DNA of 64,000 nt from assembly GCF_000472965.1 (NCBI RefSeq), contig NZ_AXAU01000002.1:62001-126000 (forward strand), in the 5' to 3' direction. This document shows, piece after piece, positions 9,026 to 17,704 of this stretch; the first letter of the stretch is position 1, and every line of letters starts with the position of its first letter. The notes beneath the pieces were generated by a model that was not told the origin of the DNA, did not search any database, and was given only the letters and a program-made list of their open reading frames with translations. Both the position numbers and the translations under genes were made by a program. The DNA comes from Bradyrhizobium murdochi (GTDB lineage: Bacteria; Pseudomonadota; Alphaproteobacteria; Rhizobiales; Xanthobacteraceae).

Positions 9026-10012
9026 TCAGTAACGAACTGCGACAAGCTTCCCCTCGCGCCGCAGCAGGACTTTCTCGGCCTCGATGCGCTCGATCGCCCA
9101 TCCGCCATCGAGCATGGCGCCCTCGAGGTATTTCTGACCTCTGATGAGAAGGTGGGGATGGGCTCCGCGCCACACGCCTTCGATGGACAACGACAGCGGC
9201 ACCTTTTCCGCCCTGACGCTGACGCCGTTCACAAGCGTGATGTCGCCTTCAAAGCGCTCGTCGAACCATCTTTGGACGGTCTGCCATTGCGCCGCGGCCT
9301 TCGGATCGATGGTCCCGGTCGCGGCGACGATTCCGACCCCAGGCTCGACCAGAACATTCAGGATGCCCATGCGCTCGACTTCCGCCCGCATGGCATCGGC
9401 CGCAGCCTTGACCGCGTCGGATCCGGGATCGGGAATGCTAAGGCCACCTTCGCGCTCGCGCTGCACCGCCTGCCTGACGATCCCGGTCACCGGGACGTCA
9501 GTCGGGTTCGCGGCTGAAGCGCGCCAAGTCTGCCGCAGATCCGCGTGAATCGCTCCGGCCGTCTGCGAAATCGGCGCGTCCGCCAGCGAATGCATCATCA
9601 ATGCGATCAAGACGATGCTGACCAGTCCCATCCCCATCAACAAGCGCGACCGAGACATTGAAACGCCGAACAGGCCGCCGCGCGATGGCGGGGCCGGATC
9701 GTCGGCGCGGCTGAAATGCAACTGCGCGGCGCCAATGTTCATTCGCAAAGGCGTTGCAACCGCCTGTCGTGCGCCGGCTGCAAGATACTTCTGCGGGCCG
9801 ACCGAAATCCTGCCCGCCAACGCCTCGACCTGAAGCTCAGCTCCGGAGGTATCGATCATGGCATGAAGAGGCTCGACATCCGCATCCATCAGCACGATGT
9901 CGGCATCCATCGAGCTGCCGATCGTGTAACGCCCAGGCACGAAGGCATGTGACGAACCGGCATACAGCCCGGACTCAATTGACATTGTCAGACAATTGGG
10001 CGGTAACGACAT
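9026..10012 (-). CDS. sctD: T3SS inner-membrane ring protein SctD (Y4yQ-like)
   Basis: 328 residues; ATG 10012 has GGAG six bases upstream. Residues 10-105 form an FHA-like cytoplasmic domain (IESGLYAGSSHAFVPGRYTI then PLHAMI), followed by one membrane helix at about 125-147 and a periplasmic part with BON/ring-building-like strands. This is the SctD/PrgH/YscD layout: outer ring of the inner-membrane basal body around SctJ. The small-protein genes lie upstream and the SctX/SctY/SctV genes downstream on the same strand. Confidence 0.88.
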   Translation of the reverse strand: MSLPPNCLTMSIESGLYAGSSHAFVPGRYTIGSSMDADIVLMDADVEPLHAMIDTSGAELQVEALAGRISVGPQKYLAAGARQAVATPLRMNIGAAQLHFSRADDPAPPSRGGLFGVSMSRSRLLMGMGLVSIVLIALMMHSLADAPISQTAGAIHADLRQTWRASAANPTDVPVTGIVRQAVQREREGGLSIPDPGSDAVKAAADAMRAEVERMGILNVLVEPGVGIVAATGTIDPKAAAQWQTVQRWFDERFEGDITLVNGVSVRAEKVPLSLSIEGVWRGAHPHLLIRGQKYLEGAMLDGGWAIERIEAEKVLLRREGKLVAVRY

Positions 10013-10138
10013 GGCTCGCTCCGATTCTTCATGGCTGGACGCCCCGCGTTCTGCAAGGCGGTTCCGAGGCGGGCTCGGATTAAAAACGAGTGCGCGGTGC
10101 GCGCCATGGAGCGCGCACCGCGATGTCTGAGCAGACGA

Positions 10139-10363
10139 TTACTGAACGCGCTCGTCGGCCACTTTCTTCTGCGTGTTCTGGTCGACCTGCAGGCGACGCA
10201 GCTCCATGCTCTTCTGCATGGATTCCTGATACGTCTGCTTGAGCTGGTCCATCATGGCCTGGAAATCGCCGCCGGCCGCGCCGCCGCCGCCATTACCGCC
10301 GCCAGCGACGGCACCCGCCGCCGCGTTCACGACGTTGCCGACACCACCAAGTACTCCGCCCAT
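10139..10363 (-). CDS. Small glycine-rich protein, candidate T3SS needle/pilus subunit
   Basis: 74 residues: an Ala/Gly/Val-rich first half (MGGVLGGVGNVVNAAAGAVA) and an amphipathic helical second half (FQAMMDQLKQTYQESMQKSM). AGGAG is eight bases before ATG 10363. Needle and pilin subunits (SctF, NopA) are of this size and helical at the C-terminus, and a needle gene is otherwise missing from the window. A role as needle or secreted helper is inferred from size, composition and place under the strong tts box. Not recognised by sequence. Confidence 0.55.
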   Translation of the reverse strand: MGGVLGGVGNVVNAAAGAVAGGGNGGGGAAGGDFQAMMDQLKQTYQESMQKSMELRRLQVDQNTQKKVADERVQ

Positions 10364-10366
10364 TGT

Positions 10367-10504
10367 TCATCTCCTGTCGTTGATGTCCTGGATGTTTTTG
10401 CCGTCTTCGTCACGCCATAGCCTCCGATTGCTGTCGAGCCACGACGCGACGTCCATCAGGCTGCCGCAGAGGCGGCAACCTGAAGCCTTGTGTTCGAATC
10501 GCAC
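10367..10504 (-). CDS. 45-residue Cys-containing ORF between the two glycine-rich genes
   Basis: Begins at GTG 10504, stops at 10367-10369, just before the next ATG and overlapping its ribosome-binding site (the stop lies inside AGGAGATGAAC), which suggests translational coupling. The product has charged, ordinary composition with CRLC and SLMDVASWLDSNRRLWRDED, unlike a random frame. The reading frame is open back to the stop of the preceding gene, so the start could also be non-standard. No family recognised; the paired Cys might bind metal. Confidence 0.4.
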   Translation of the reverse strand: MRFEHKASGCRLCGSLMDVASWLDSNRRLWRDEDGKNIQDINDRR

Positions 10505-10543
10505 CTCATCGAGCGCATGTTCTTCACGAACGACGCTCCAACC

Positions 10544-10771
10544 TTAAGAATCCTCTTCTTCCTCAAGCGCTTCCCGGCCCATATCCATGATGTCCATGAG
10601 CGGCTGCACCGACATCATGCCGATGGCCTTCTGCAGTTCCGCCTCGAAGGCTTGCGACTCTCCGCCGCCATTGCCTTCGATCGCGCCGCCAACGGCTCCG
10701 CCGACCATGCTGCCGACAGGACCGCCGAAAATGCCTCCCGCGATCTGACCAATCGCTCCGAGTACACCCAT
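10544..10771 (-). CDS. Second small glycine-rich protein, first gene of the minus-strand T3SS set
   Basis: 75 residues from ATG 10771, which has GAAGGAG at good spacing; a longer frame to 10807 is not supported. The N-terminal half is a hydrophobic Gly-rich stretch (MGVLGAIGQIAGGIFGGPVG), the C-terminal half a helix ending in an acidic tail (EALEEEEDS). It is the first gene after a strong tts box, about 150 bp away, so it is likely strongly induced with the T3SS. Its size and shape resemble the second glycine-rich protein downstream; the two may be a needle/rod or pilin-like pair. No family recognised. Confidence 0.6.
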   Translation of the reverse strand: MGVLGAIGQIAGGIFGGPVGSMVGGAVGGAIEGNGGGESQAFEAELQKAIGMMSVQPLMDIMDMGREALEEEEDS

Positions 10772-10923
10772 GACGAATTCTCCTTCGTTCATCTCGTGGC
10801 GCGACAACCGGTTTGGCCGGCGCGATACGCGGAGTTGAATGCGATCGGGCTATGGGTCACCGCAGCCGACCGATGAGGCGTCTTGCGATTTTCTTTTCGC
10901 AACAGACCTCATGGCGCACACGC

Positions 10924-10951
10924 TATGAGCGTCAGCTTTCGGGAAGCTGAC
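10924..10951 (-). promoter_or_regulatory. tts box driving the minus-strand T3SS set
   Basis: On the minus strand it begins GTCAGCTTCCCGAAAGCT and ends TA at position 28, with a single change (T to C before CG) from the remembered consensus. Because it also reads GTCAGCTTTCGGGAAGCTGAC on the plus strand it forms a 21-bp near-perfect palindrome. It points to the gene starting at 10771. Confidence 0.8.
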
Positions 10952-11011
10952 GAGAGGTCGGCTTTTTGAGGAGGAGAAATAGAGGATGTGGACAACCGCT
11001 CAGCGCGGACT

Positions 11012-11851
11012 TTAGCGGCGGTTGGGGCTGCCGGGATCGCCGTCACGTCCACCAGGCTGCTCGCGTCCGGCCGACGTGCCTGAGGATTCGTTCGGGCCGA
11101 AGGTCGCCTCCAATCGTCCGTTACGAAGGATAGTGGTCTGAGAACCGCGAAAAACGGTCAGGAACGTATCCTGCGGAGGCGACGATTCCACTCGCACGCC
11201 CGCGGGCTTCGGGCGGGCTTGCTCCTCGGCGATCAACCCATTGAGGGTCTGCTCGACCAATGCCACGAATCGCGGCGGCCCCGTCACCAAAACAAGCTGC
11301 GTATTAGGGGCCGGCCTCACCGCATAGCGCTCGTCGGCGACTTCGAACGCCGCAAGCGTCGACGCAAGCTGTTCAAAGGATACCGGACCGGGAACAAGCA
11401 ACCTGCTTTGCGATTCGCGGGCCGAGGTGACATGCAGCACCTGTCCGTCAAAGTACCACTCAAGATTATAGAGTGAGGCCAGCCTGTTCAGGAAGGCTAG
11501 CGGCGCAAGGTCAGGGAGTCGGCCTTGAATACGGCCGCGGATCTCCTGGCTCACATTGACCTTGATATTGAGGTTGCTGCCAAACTCCAGAAGCGCCGCC
11601 GACAGATCCTGGTTGATAACCGTGTACGTATAGGTCGTGTCCGGCAGTTTGAGGTGCGCGGCAAGCGCTCTCGAAGACAACAGCAGCGACGCCGAGACGC
11701 TCAAGCCCGCAATAACAAAGCTCGCCGCAACGAGGCGTGCAACAAAACCACGCCCCTTGTCGCGCGCGGCGCTGGAACTCTGCTCGGGCACCGTTCTTGG
11801 CGTCATATATCCGTCGTTCTGCAAGCCGTCTCCTCGATCGTTATCCGACAC
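11012..11851 (-). CDS. rhcC1: N-terminal secretin half of the T3SS, RhcC1 (NolW-like)
   Basis: 279 residues from GTG 11851; an ATG at 11806 is a possible alternative start. A membrane/signal helix lies at about 38-64 (LVAASFVIAGLSVSASLLLS). The rest matches the N0/N1 periplasmic domains of secretins (YTVINQDLSAALLEFG then LEWYFDGQVLHV), and ends in a Gly/Pro-rich tail without the membrane beta-barrel domain. Rhizobia split the secretin into RhcC1 and RhcC2, and the second part is found at 23734-25182. Divergent from the nolB operon. No clear tts box in its own direction, though the degenerate box at 11899-11926 is partly palindromic. Confidence 0.85.
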   Translation of the reverse strand: MSDNDRGDGLQNDGYMTPRTVPEQSSSAARDKGRGFVARLVAASFVIAGLSVSASLLLSSRALAAHLKLPDTTYTYTVINQDLSAALLEFGSNLNIKVNVSQEIRGRIQGRLPDLAPLAFLNRLASLYNLEWYFDGQVLHVTSARESQSRLLVPGPVSFEQLASTLAAFEVADERYAVRPAPNTQLVLVTGPPRFVALVEQTLNGLIAEEQARPKPAGVRVESSPPQDTFLTVFRGSQTTILRNGRLEATFGPNESSGTSAGREQPGGRDGDPGSPNRR

Positions 11852-11898
11852 ACATATCGAATCGATGACACTAGGTTCGGAACAGCGGCGACGATCTC

Positions 11899-11926
11899 GT
11901 CACTTTCCGGTCAGCTAGCCTCAATA
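11899..11926 (+). promoter_or_regulatory. Degenerate tts box before the nolB-rhcU operon
   Basis: Begins GTCACTTTCCGGTCAGCT and ends TA at position 28; it keeps the spacing of GTCA..TT, AGCT and TA but departs at several core positions, in a way similar to the toxin box (TCAGCT in place of AAAGCT). It lies 62 bp before nolB in the correct orientation. Confidence 0.5.
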
Positions 11927-11988
11927 GCCTTCCCTCACCGCATGCAAATGCAAGAGCAGCTTCTCGAACATCAAGCCGAGGCGAAAAC

Positions 11989-12534
11989 ATGTCCTTCGAT
12001 CCGCTGGCGGCTATCAATGGTGCGGTTTCCACCACGGCGCCCCTGTCTGGAAGCGCCGCGCCGGCTGGCGATGCAGCGGGTACATTTTCGCGGGTGGTCG
12101 CAAACACTTCGTCGGAACCGAGCAATGTGGCCACATCCCATGCAGCGGCGCGCGCGCAGGAAAGCAGGCACGAGGCCACACGTGTGGCGGCCGTGCGAGA
12201 GTATCCGTTGACGTCATTGCCGAGAAATCCACAGGACGGACTGGGACACCACGTGCTGGATCGGCTGGAAACACTCCATCGCGGCGATCAGCGGCTGCGC
12301 ACGGCGAATACCCATTCCGCAACCGATGCTTCGCCGGTCGCACTCGCGGGCGCTGGACTTCCGCGCGGGCCCGCCGCTGCGCCGCTGAACGGTGCGATCA
12401 GGTCGGATGACGCCTTCAACGTCATGCTTCGCAACTTCGAACAGGTCTATCAGCAATCCATTCAGGTCGGCTTGATGACGAAGAGCACCGGCGCCTTCAC
12501 CACTTCGATGAACAAACTGATGTCCTCGGCGTGA
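11989..12534 (+). CDS. nolB: NolB / SctI-like inner rod or pilus protein
   Basis: 181 residues; the N-terminal two thirds are Ala/Ser/Thr-rich and low in structure, and the C-terminal 45 residues form the SctI-type helix (FNVMLRNFEQVYQQSIQVGL ending FTTSMNKLMSS). In NGR234 NolB (NopB) is a secreted, pilus-associated T3SS protein, and it is always the gene before rhcJ as here. First gene of the plus-strand operon under the degenerate tts box. Confidence 0.8.
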   Translation: MSFDPLAAINGAVSTTAPLSGSAAPAGDAAGTFSRVVANTSSEPSNVATSHAAARAQESRHEATRVAAVREYPLTSLPRNPQDGLGHHVLDRLETLHRGDQRLRTANTHSATDASPVALAGAGLPRGPAAAPLNGAIRSDDAFNVMLRNFEQVYQQSIQVGLMTKSTGAFTTSMNKLMSSA

Positions 12535-12574
12535 GCAGCGGCTTGGATATTCCCTACCTCAAGCGGAGACCCAT

Positions 12575-13447
12575 ATGATCGCCGTCCGTGCCGTGGTGAA
12601 ACTGGTCGTGCTCGCGGTCGTGTTTTGTACTCTGGCAGGATGCCAGACGGAGCTTTATTCCAAGCTGGACGAGCGCGAAGCCAACAACATGATCGCGCTC
12701 CTGCACAAATACGGCATTTCCGCCGAGCGCTCGTTCGCCAAGGACGGCACCAGTCAGATCAGCGTCGCAGAGAACCAGCTCCCGCAAGCGATCGAGCTTC
12801 TCAAGGCAAACGGCTTGCCGCGCAGGACGTTCACCAACATGGGCGAGGTCTTCAAGAGCAGCGGCTTGATCTCGTCACCGACGGAGGAGCGCGCGCGCTT
12901 TATCTACGCGCTGAGCGAAGAGCTGTCGCGCACGATCTCCGATATCGATGGCGTTCTTTCCGCCAGAATTCACGTTGTTCTTCCAAAGAACGACCTGTTG
13001 CGTCAGGATACGACGCCGTCCTCCGCGTCGGTGTTCATTCGTCACGATGCGCGCGCACCGCTGAAATCGTTGCTGCCCCACGTCAAGATGCTGGTGGCGA
13101 ACAGCATCGAGGGGCTGTCCTATGAGAAGGTGTCGGTTGTGCTCGTTCCGGTGGAACGTCCTTCCATTGACGTCGCGGCGCCAACCACGGTCGGCGCAGC
13201 AACTCAAGCCGGACTGATGGCAGCCCGGCCGGCTGGTTCGTCTCAAGCGCTCTACCTTTCCCTCGCAGGCGTGGTTGCGCTGCTCCTGACCGGGGCGCTG
13301 GCCTTCTGGCTCGGTCGCCGCCAGGAACGACAGCGCGGTGGTTCGTCGCCAGCGTCCGGCACCGCCCGCGATGATCCACCAAGAATCAAGAGTCTCTCCT
13401 CGAATGATCGTGGCGTCGATCAGGCGGTCGCGCAGCGCGCTGCCTGA
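12575..13447 (+). CDS. rhcJ: T3SS inner ring lipoprotein SctJ (RhcJ)
   Basis: 290 residues with a lipoprotein signal ending LAGC at residues 19-22, then TELYSKLDEREANNMIALL, a hallmark of the YscJ/PrgK family. The two ring-building domains cover about 22-200 and a single membrane helix lies near 225-250 with a basic cytoplasmic tail. It forms the 24-mer inner-membrane ring with SctD. GGAG precedes ATG. Confidence 0.97.
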   Translation: MIAVRAVVKLVVLAVVFCTLAGCQTELYSKLDEREANNMIALLHKYGISAERSFAKDGTSQISVAENQLPQAIELLKANGLPRRTFTNMGEVFKSSGLISSPTEERARFIYALSEELSRTISDIDGVLSARIHVVLPKNDLLRQDTTPSSASVFIRHDARAPLKSLLPHVKMLVANSIEGLSYEKVSVVLVPVERPSIDVAAPTTVGAATQAGLMAARPAGSSQALYLSLAGVVALLLTGALAFWLGRRQERQRGGSSPASGTARDDPPRIKSLSSNDRGVDQAVAQRAA

Positions 13448-13473
13448 GGTTGGCGCTTCCGGCAAAGGACTTC

Positions 13474-14139
13474 ATGTCAACCGAATCGACCCTACGTTCC
13501 GAATGGAAGGAAATGGCTCCGCTTGATGCCACGCGGCTCGTTCTCGCCGCTCATCCGCGAAGACTGGCTGATACGCTCGACGGCCGGCTCTCCGACGCTG
13601 TTATCGGCCGCCTGCAGGGCTGTCCTCGTCTGCATGCCCGAATTGCGCCATTGCTGATCCAGCCGGAGGTCGACGGTCCGGGCGATATGCCCGCAGACGA
13701 TGCGATTGCGTTGACGAACCGGCGAACGACATTCGAACGTCTCTTCCAGGTCGATCTGAAGCAGGCGTCGTCGCTGGCCGGCGCTGCCTGGCACGCCCGG
13801 TCGCTTCGGCAAATGATCCGCGGCCGCGACGTCGCCGATCTGGTCGCTCAAATCGGGCAGCGCGCCCATGCATTCGGTTTGCACCGCGAGGGCGTCGCGC
13901 CCGCACTGCGTTCCGTTGCGCCCGCTACTTTGGCTGAAAGAATCGCGCACGCTGGATATGCGTGCCTCGGCGTCTGGTTTTCGTCCTTTCCGCAGCCAAT
14001 GCGACAGCAACTGTGTGTCCGGCTGCCGCCTGAAAGCGCTGAGTCTTCCGAATGGAGCGATGCGCAGCGGAGACTGGCGCTCGGCCTGATTGATCCTGTG
14101 CTGTCAGAACTCGACGAGTCGATGCATGCCTCCGACTGA
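13474..14139 (+). CDS. nolU: NolU, SctK-type accessory protein
   Basis: 221 residues; ATG 13474 has AAAGGA six bases upstream, better than an upstream TTG. Cytoplasmic, helical, without clear motif. Its place between rhcJ and nolV, and its size, match NolU of other rhizobial T3SS clusters, the counterpart of SctK in the cytoplasmic sorting platform (with SctL and SctQ). The call is mostly positional. Its 3' end overlaps nolV by 14 bases. Confidence 0.72.
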   Translation: MSTESTLRSEWKEMAPLDATRLVLAAHPRRLADTLDGRLSDAVIGRLQGCPRLHARIAPLLIQPEVDGPGDMPADDAIALTNRRTTFERLFQVDLKQASSLAGAAWHARSLRQMIRGRDVADLVAQIGQRAHAFGLHREGVAPALRSVAPATLAERIAHAGYACLGVWFSSFPQPMRQQLCVRLPPESAESSEWSDAQRRLALGLIDPVLSELDESMHASD

Positions 14140-14764
14140 GCCGCCGGCACGTCCCAGATTGAAGCCATGCGGCCCCGTCGTGCGAGCTGAGGAGTTCAAC
14201 CATTGGCGCGAGGCGGCGCGCGCGGTCGATGCAGCCCACCAATATCTGAAATCGATGCAGGAGCTGGCTCAGGCTGCCTACGAGCAGGAAAGACGGCGGG
14301 GGTTTCTTGAGGGTCGCGAGGCGGGGAGCCGTGAGGCCGCGCAACTCGCTGCCAACCTGGCCGGAGAAGCCACGCGCTATCTCAGTGAAATCGAGCGTGC
14401 TGTTCCGTCCATGATCATGGTCATCGTCGAGCACATTCTCGGCACATTCGACGAGGTCGAGTTCGTGACGCGGGCCGTCCATCAGGCAGTGACGACGCTG
14501 GCAGGGTCGGAGATATGCCTGCGTGTTGCGCCCGAGATGGTCGAGCCGCTGCGCCGCTCGCTTGACGAGGACGGCTGCTGCGACGCGCGCTTGCTGCGCG
14601 TCGAGGCTGACGCCGGCATCGAACGCGGCGACTGTCTGATCGTGACGCAGGCCGGCAACATCGAGATCGGTCTGGCCGCGCAGAGCCGGGCGCTGCGGAA
14701 CGACCTGCAGCAGCGGCTGAGTGCGATCGAGATCGCCGGCAGCAATGGACAGCACGCCTCATGA
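14126..14764 (+). CDS. nolV: ATPase stator protein SctL (NolV)
   Basis: 212 residues from ATG 14126, inside the end of nolU. Residues 40-100 are a charged coiled coil with EQERRRGFLEGREAGSREAA, typical of FliH/HrpE; the C-terminal half resembles V-type ATPase subunit E (VEHILGTFDEVEFVTRAV, then ECGDCLIVT-like GIERGDCLIV). SctL dimers bind and restrain the SctN ATPase and link it to SctQ. Its stop overlaps the rhcN start by ATGA. Confidence 0.88.
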   Translation: MPPTEPPARPRLKPCGPVVRAEEFNHWREAARAVDAAHQYLKSMQELAQAAYEQERRRGFLEGREAGSREAAQLAANLAGEATRYLSEIERAVPSMIMVIVEHILGTFDEVEFVTRAVHQAVTTLAGSEICLRVAPEMVEPLRRSLDEDGCCDARLLRVEADAGIERGDCLIVTQAGNIEIGLAAQSRALRNDLQQRLSAIEIAGSNGQHAS

Positions 14765-16101
14765 CAGAGGAACGGTTATCCATTCGCTTTGCGTCGCACC
14801 TGCCGCGGCTGCATGACGCCGTCAAACAGATTGACACCCGGCCGGTCCGGGGCCGCGTCACCAAGGCAGTCGGCACGCTCGTTCACGCCGTCGTGCCCAA
14901 TGTCCGCATCGGCGAACTGTGCACGATAGCGGACGCCCAGGCCGGACACTCGATCAATGCCGAGGTCGTGGGCTTCACCAGCAAGGGCGTGCTGCTCACG
15001 CCGATCGGCGGACTGCATGGGCTGTCGATGCGCAGCGAGGTGATACCGACCGGCCAGACCATGACGACACCGGTTGGCGAGGCCCTTCTCGGACGCGTCA
15101 TCGACAGCCTCGGGCGTGCCCTTGACGGCGGTGCGCCGATCAACCGCCGCGAGAACGTCCGTTCCCTGCATGGTCCGGCCCCCAATCCGCTCACGCGGCA
15201 GATGATTGATCGTTCATTCAGCGTCGGATTGCGTGCGATTGATGGGCTGCTCAGTTGCGGCGAAGGCCAGCGCGTCGGCATCTACGGAGAGCCGGGAAGC
15301 GGCAAATCCTGGCTGCTCGCTCAAATCGTCAAGAATGCGGACGCCGATGTCGCAGTGATCGGCTTGATCGGCGAACGCGGACGCGAGGTGCGGGAGTTCA
15401 TCACACGGCAGCTTGGCGAAGCGGGGTTGAAGCGGGCCGTCCTCGTCGTCGCCACATCGGACAGGTCGCCGATCGAACGGCTCAAGGCGGCCTATGCGGC
15501 AACGGCGATCGCCGAACATTTCCGCGACAGCGGGCGCCGCGTCCTGCTCTTGATCGACAGCATCACCCGCTTTGCTCGCGCGGCACGCGAAATTGGCCTG
15601 GCCGCAGGTGAACCACCCACCCGCCGCGGCTTCCCGCCATCCATCTTCGCGACCCTGCCGCAATTGATCGAGCGCGCAGGCATGGGTGAGCGCGGCTCGG
15701 TGACCGCCTTCTACACCGTTCTGGTCGAAGGCGACGGCACCGGCGATCCGATCGCCGAAGAGACGCGGGGCATCCTCGACGGCCACATTGTTCTATCGCG
15801 CACGCTCGCGAGCTCGGGCCACTTCCCGGCCATCGACATCCTCGCAAGCCGCAGCCGGCTGATGGAGGCGGTGGTTTCCCGCGAACATGGCATAGAGGCC
15901 GGCAAGCTGCGCGCCCTGCTCGCCCGCTACGCGGAAATCGAGTTCCTGATCCAGGTCGGCGAGTACAAGCAAGGAGCCGACAAAGTGGCCGACGAGGCCG
16001 TCGCGAAGATCGACAACATTCGATCGTTCCTGAGGCAGCCGGCCGACGAGCGGACAACCTTCGAGGAAACCAGACGATGGATGGCACGCCTCGCCTCTTG
16101 A
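14761..16101 (+). CDS. rhcN: T3SS ATPase SctN (RhcN)
   Basis: 446 residues, full length. Walker A at about residues 178-186 (GEPGSGKSW), Walker B LLLIDSITRFARA, and the catalytic GLIGERGREV are present. FliI/YscN family: hexameric ATPase at the base of the injectisome that strips chaperones and unfolds substrates. Overlaps nolV upstream and the sctO-like gene downstream, so all are co-translated. Confidence 0.97.
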   Translation: MTEERLSIRFASHLPRLHDAVKQIDTRPVRGRVTKAVGTLVHAVVPNVRIGELCTIADAQAGHSINAEVVGFTSKGVLLTPIGGLHGLSMRSEVIPTGQTMTTPVGEALLGRVIDSLGRALDGGAPINRRENVRSLHGPAPNPLTRQMIDRSFSVGLRAIDGLLSCGEGQRVGIYGEPGSGKSWLLAQIVKNADADVAVIGLIGERGREVREFITRQLGEAGLKRAVLVVATSDRSPIERLKAAYAATAIAEHFRDSGRRVLLLIDSITRFARAAREIGLAAGEPPTRRGFPPSIFATLPQLIERAGMGERGSVTAFYTVLVEGDGTGDPIAEETRGILDGHIVLSRTLASSGHFPAIDILASRSRLMEAVVSREHGIEAGKLRALLARYAEIEFLIQVGEYKQGADKVADEAVAKIDNIRSFLRQPADERTTFEETRRWMARLAS

Positions 16102-16598
16102 GCCATATGCGCGCGCTGTCGCATTATCGCATGCTGCGCGAGCAGCAGGCTTGCCGCCTCATGCAGGCGGATGCCGCGGCGCGCGACGGGGCACGCTCGG
16201 CTAACGAGGCGGCGGCGACCGCGCTTGCTTCCGCTGAGAACGACCGGTGCCTTGGTGAACAGCGTTACTACCGCGATCTCGCATCCACCGCGCGCGTTAC
16301 GATCGACATGCTGTATCGGCGGCATGACGAGCTGACCCGATTGGGCGCAGCGGTGGAAGGCGCAAGCCGTCTCGCGGAGACGGCGAGCGCGGCGCTCGCG
16401 CGCTGCGAGAGCGAGTTGCTGCGGTCCACGGCTGAGTACCGCGCGCGGTTTCGCGAAGTCAAGAAAGCGCGCCTGCTGCAGAGCAAGCTTGAGGATGCCT
16501 TCCGTTCTCACATGGAACTGATCGACGAACTGGATACGGAAGAACAGAGCAGCATTCGGCATGTGAATAGACCCGGCGGCCGGAGTGAATGGCCGTGA
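16077..16598 (+). CDS. T3SS central stalk protein SctO (Y4yJ/RhcZ-like)
   Basis: 173 residues, almost entirely a long alpha-helical hairpin (coiled coil) from about 15 to 155, rich in Ala/Glu/Arg. The position between sctN and sctQ and the antiparallel coiled-coil shape match SctO/FliJ, which turns inside the ATPase hexamer and contacts SctV. Starts 25 bases inside rhcN and ends inside the rhcQ start. Confidence 0.8.
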   Translation: MDGTPRLLSHMRALSHYRMLREQQACRLMQADAAARDGARSANEAAATALASAENDRCLGEQRYYRDLASTARVTIDMLYRRHDELTRLGAAVEGASRLAETASAALARCESELLRSTAEYRARFREVKKARLLQSKLEDAFRSHMELIDELDTEEQSSIRHVNRPGGRSEWP

Positions 16599-17704
16599 TG
16601 AGTGCCCACGGAGCGCTTGCGACCCACCGAGAGCAGCCGCAGAAGACCGGCGTCACGCCATGGCAACCGCGGATGCTGTGCGAACTGCCGGATTTACCCG
16701 TCCTGAACGCTTGTTCCGTCCGACGCGCGCCGTTCAGGGGCTCCATCGAAGGCCTGTCGATCGAATTTGACCTGTCGCCCACCTATGCGTCCGCGCCTGC
16801 CGCCACGGCAGACGATCGTTTCGAAGCGATCCTGAGCTGGGGAGACGCTCAAGCAATCGCTACGCTTGCCTTCGCACCCGTGCGCCACCTGCTGGAGCGA
16901 ATTCAGCCGGAGCTTTCCGACGATCCGCCGAGCGATCCGGCTCTGTCGCTGCTTATGGAGCTTGCGCTGGCTCCGCTGTTCGCGAAAATCGAGATGTCCA
17001 CCGGCACGCCGCTCGCGCTTCGGTCATCGTGCCGCCGCGCGGCCGGCGACCTCCCAAGGCCTGGTCGGCAGTCGCGCTGGCTTGCCTTCCGCGGCACGAT
17101 GGATGGCGATCCCCTCGAGCTTGCGCTTGAGTTCGACGGTCACGTCATCGAGAACTTCGTCAAGCTGTTCCAGCATGTTGCGCCGGCAAGATTACCGTTG
17201 GCACAGACGTTCGTGCCCATCATCACTATCTTGGGCGCAGGCGCCGTACGGCTGCCGGTGCGCATGCTGCAAGACCTGCACCATGGCGACGTGCTGATAC
17301 CGGACGAACTTCCATTCGAGCGCGGCGAAGTTGCTCTCACGTTTGGGCATCGATATCAGGCGATCGCGCGCCTGGAACAAAACGGAGCGCGTGTTCAATC
17401 CGTGCTTCAGCACAGCAAGTCGATTCAGGAGATCAATGCGATGGATGGCAAAGGCACATCCGGCGTCGTCGAGATGGATGATCTCGGCGATCTCGAAGTT
17501 CAGTTGACGTTCGAGCTGGGTCGACAGACCGTCGAACTGGAGCAACTCCGCACGATAACGCCCGGCTATGTATTTCCGCTCGCACGTTCGCCGGATGACC
17601 CCGTCGACATCGTCGCCAACGGACGGCGCATCGGCCGCGGCGAGATCGTGCGTGTGGGTGATGGTCTCGGCGTTCGCCTTATTCGCCTGTTCGACCATGG
17701 CTGA
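16589..17704 (+). CDS. rhcQ: T3SS cytoplasmic ring protein SctQ (RhcQ)
   Basis: 371 residues. The C-terminal 75 residues (about 290-365) are a SpoA/SurfA domain: VQLTFELGRQTVELEQLRTI then DIVANGRRIGRGEIVRVGD. The N-terminal part is the variable HrcQA-like domain. It forms the sorting platform pods with SctK and SctL. Two starts nine bases apart (16589, 16598) are possible; GGAG is close to the first. Confidence 0.92.
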   Translation: MAVMSAHGALATHREQPQKTGVTPWQPRMLCELPDLPVLNACSVRRAPFRGSIEGLSIEFDLSPTYASAPAATADDRFEAILSWGDAQAIATLAFAPVRHLLERIQPELSDDPPSDPALSLLMELALAPLFAKIEMSTGTPLALRSSCRRAAGDLPRPGRQSRWLAFRGTMDGDPLELALEFDGHVIENFVKLFQHVAPARLPLAQTFVPIITILGAGAVRLPVRMLQDLHHGDVLIPDELPFERGEVALTFGHRYQAIARLEQNGARVQSVLQHSKSIQEINAMDGKGTSGVVEMDDLGDLEVQLTFELGRQTVELEQLRTITPGYVFPLARSPDDPVDIVANGRRIGRGEIVRVGDGLGVRLIRLFDHG

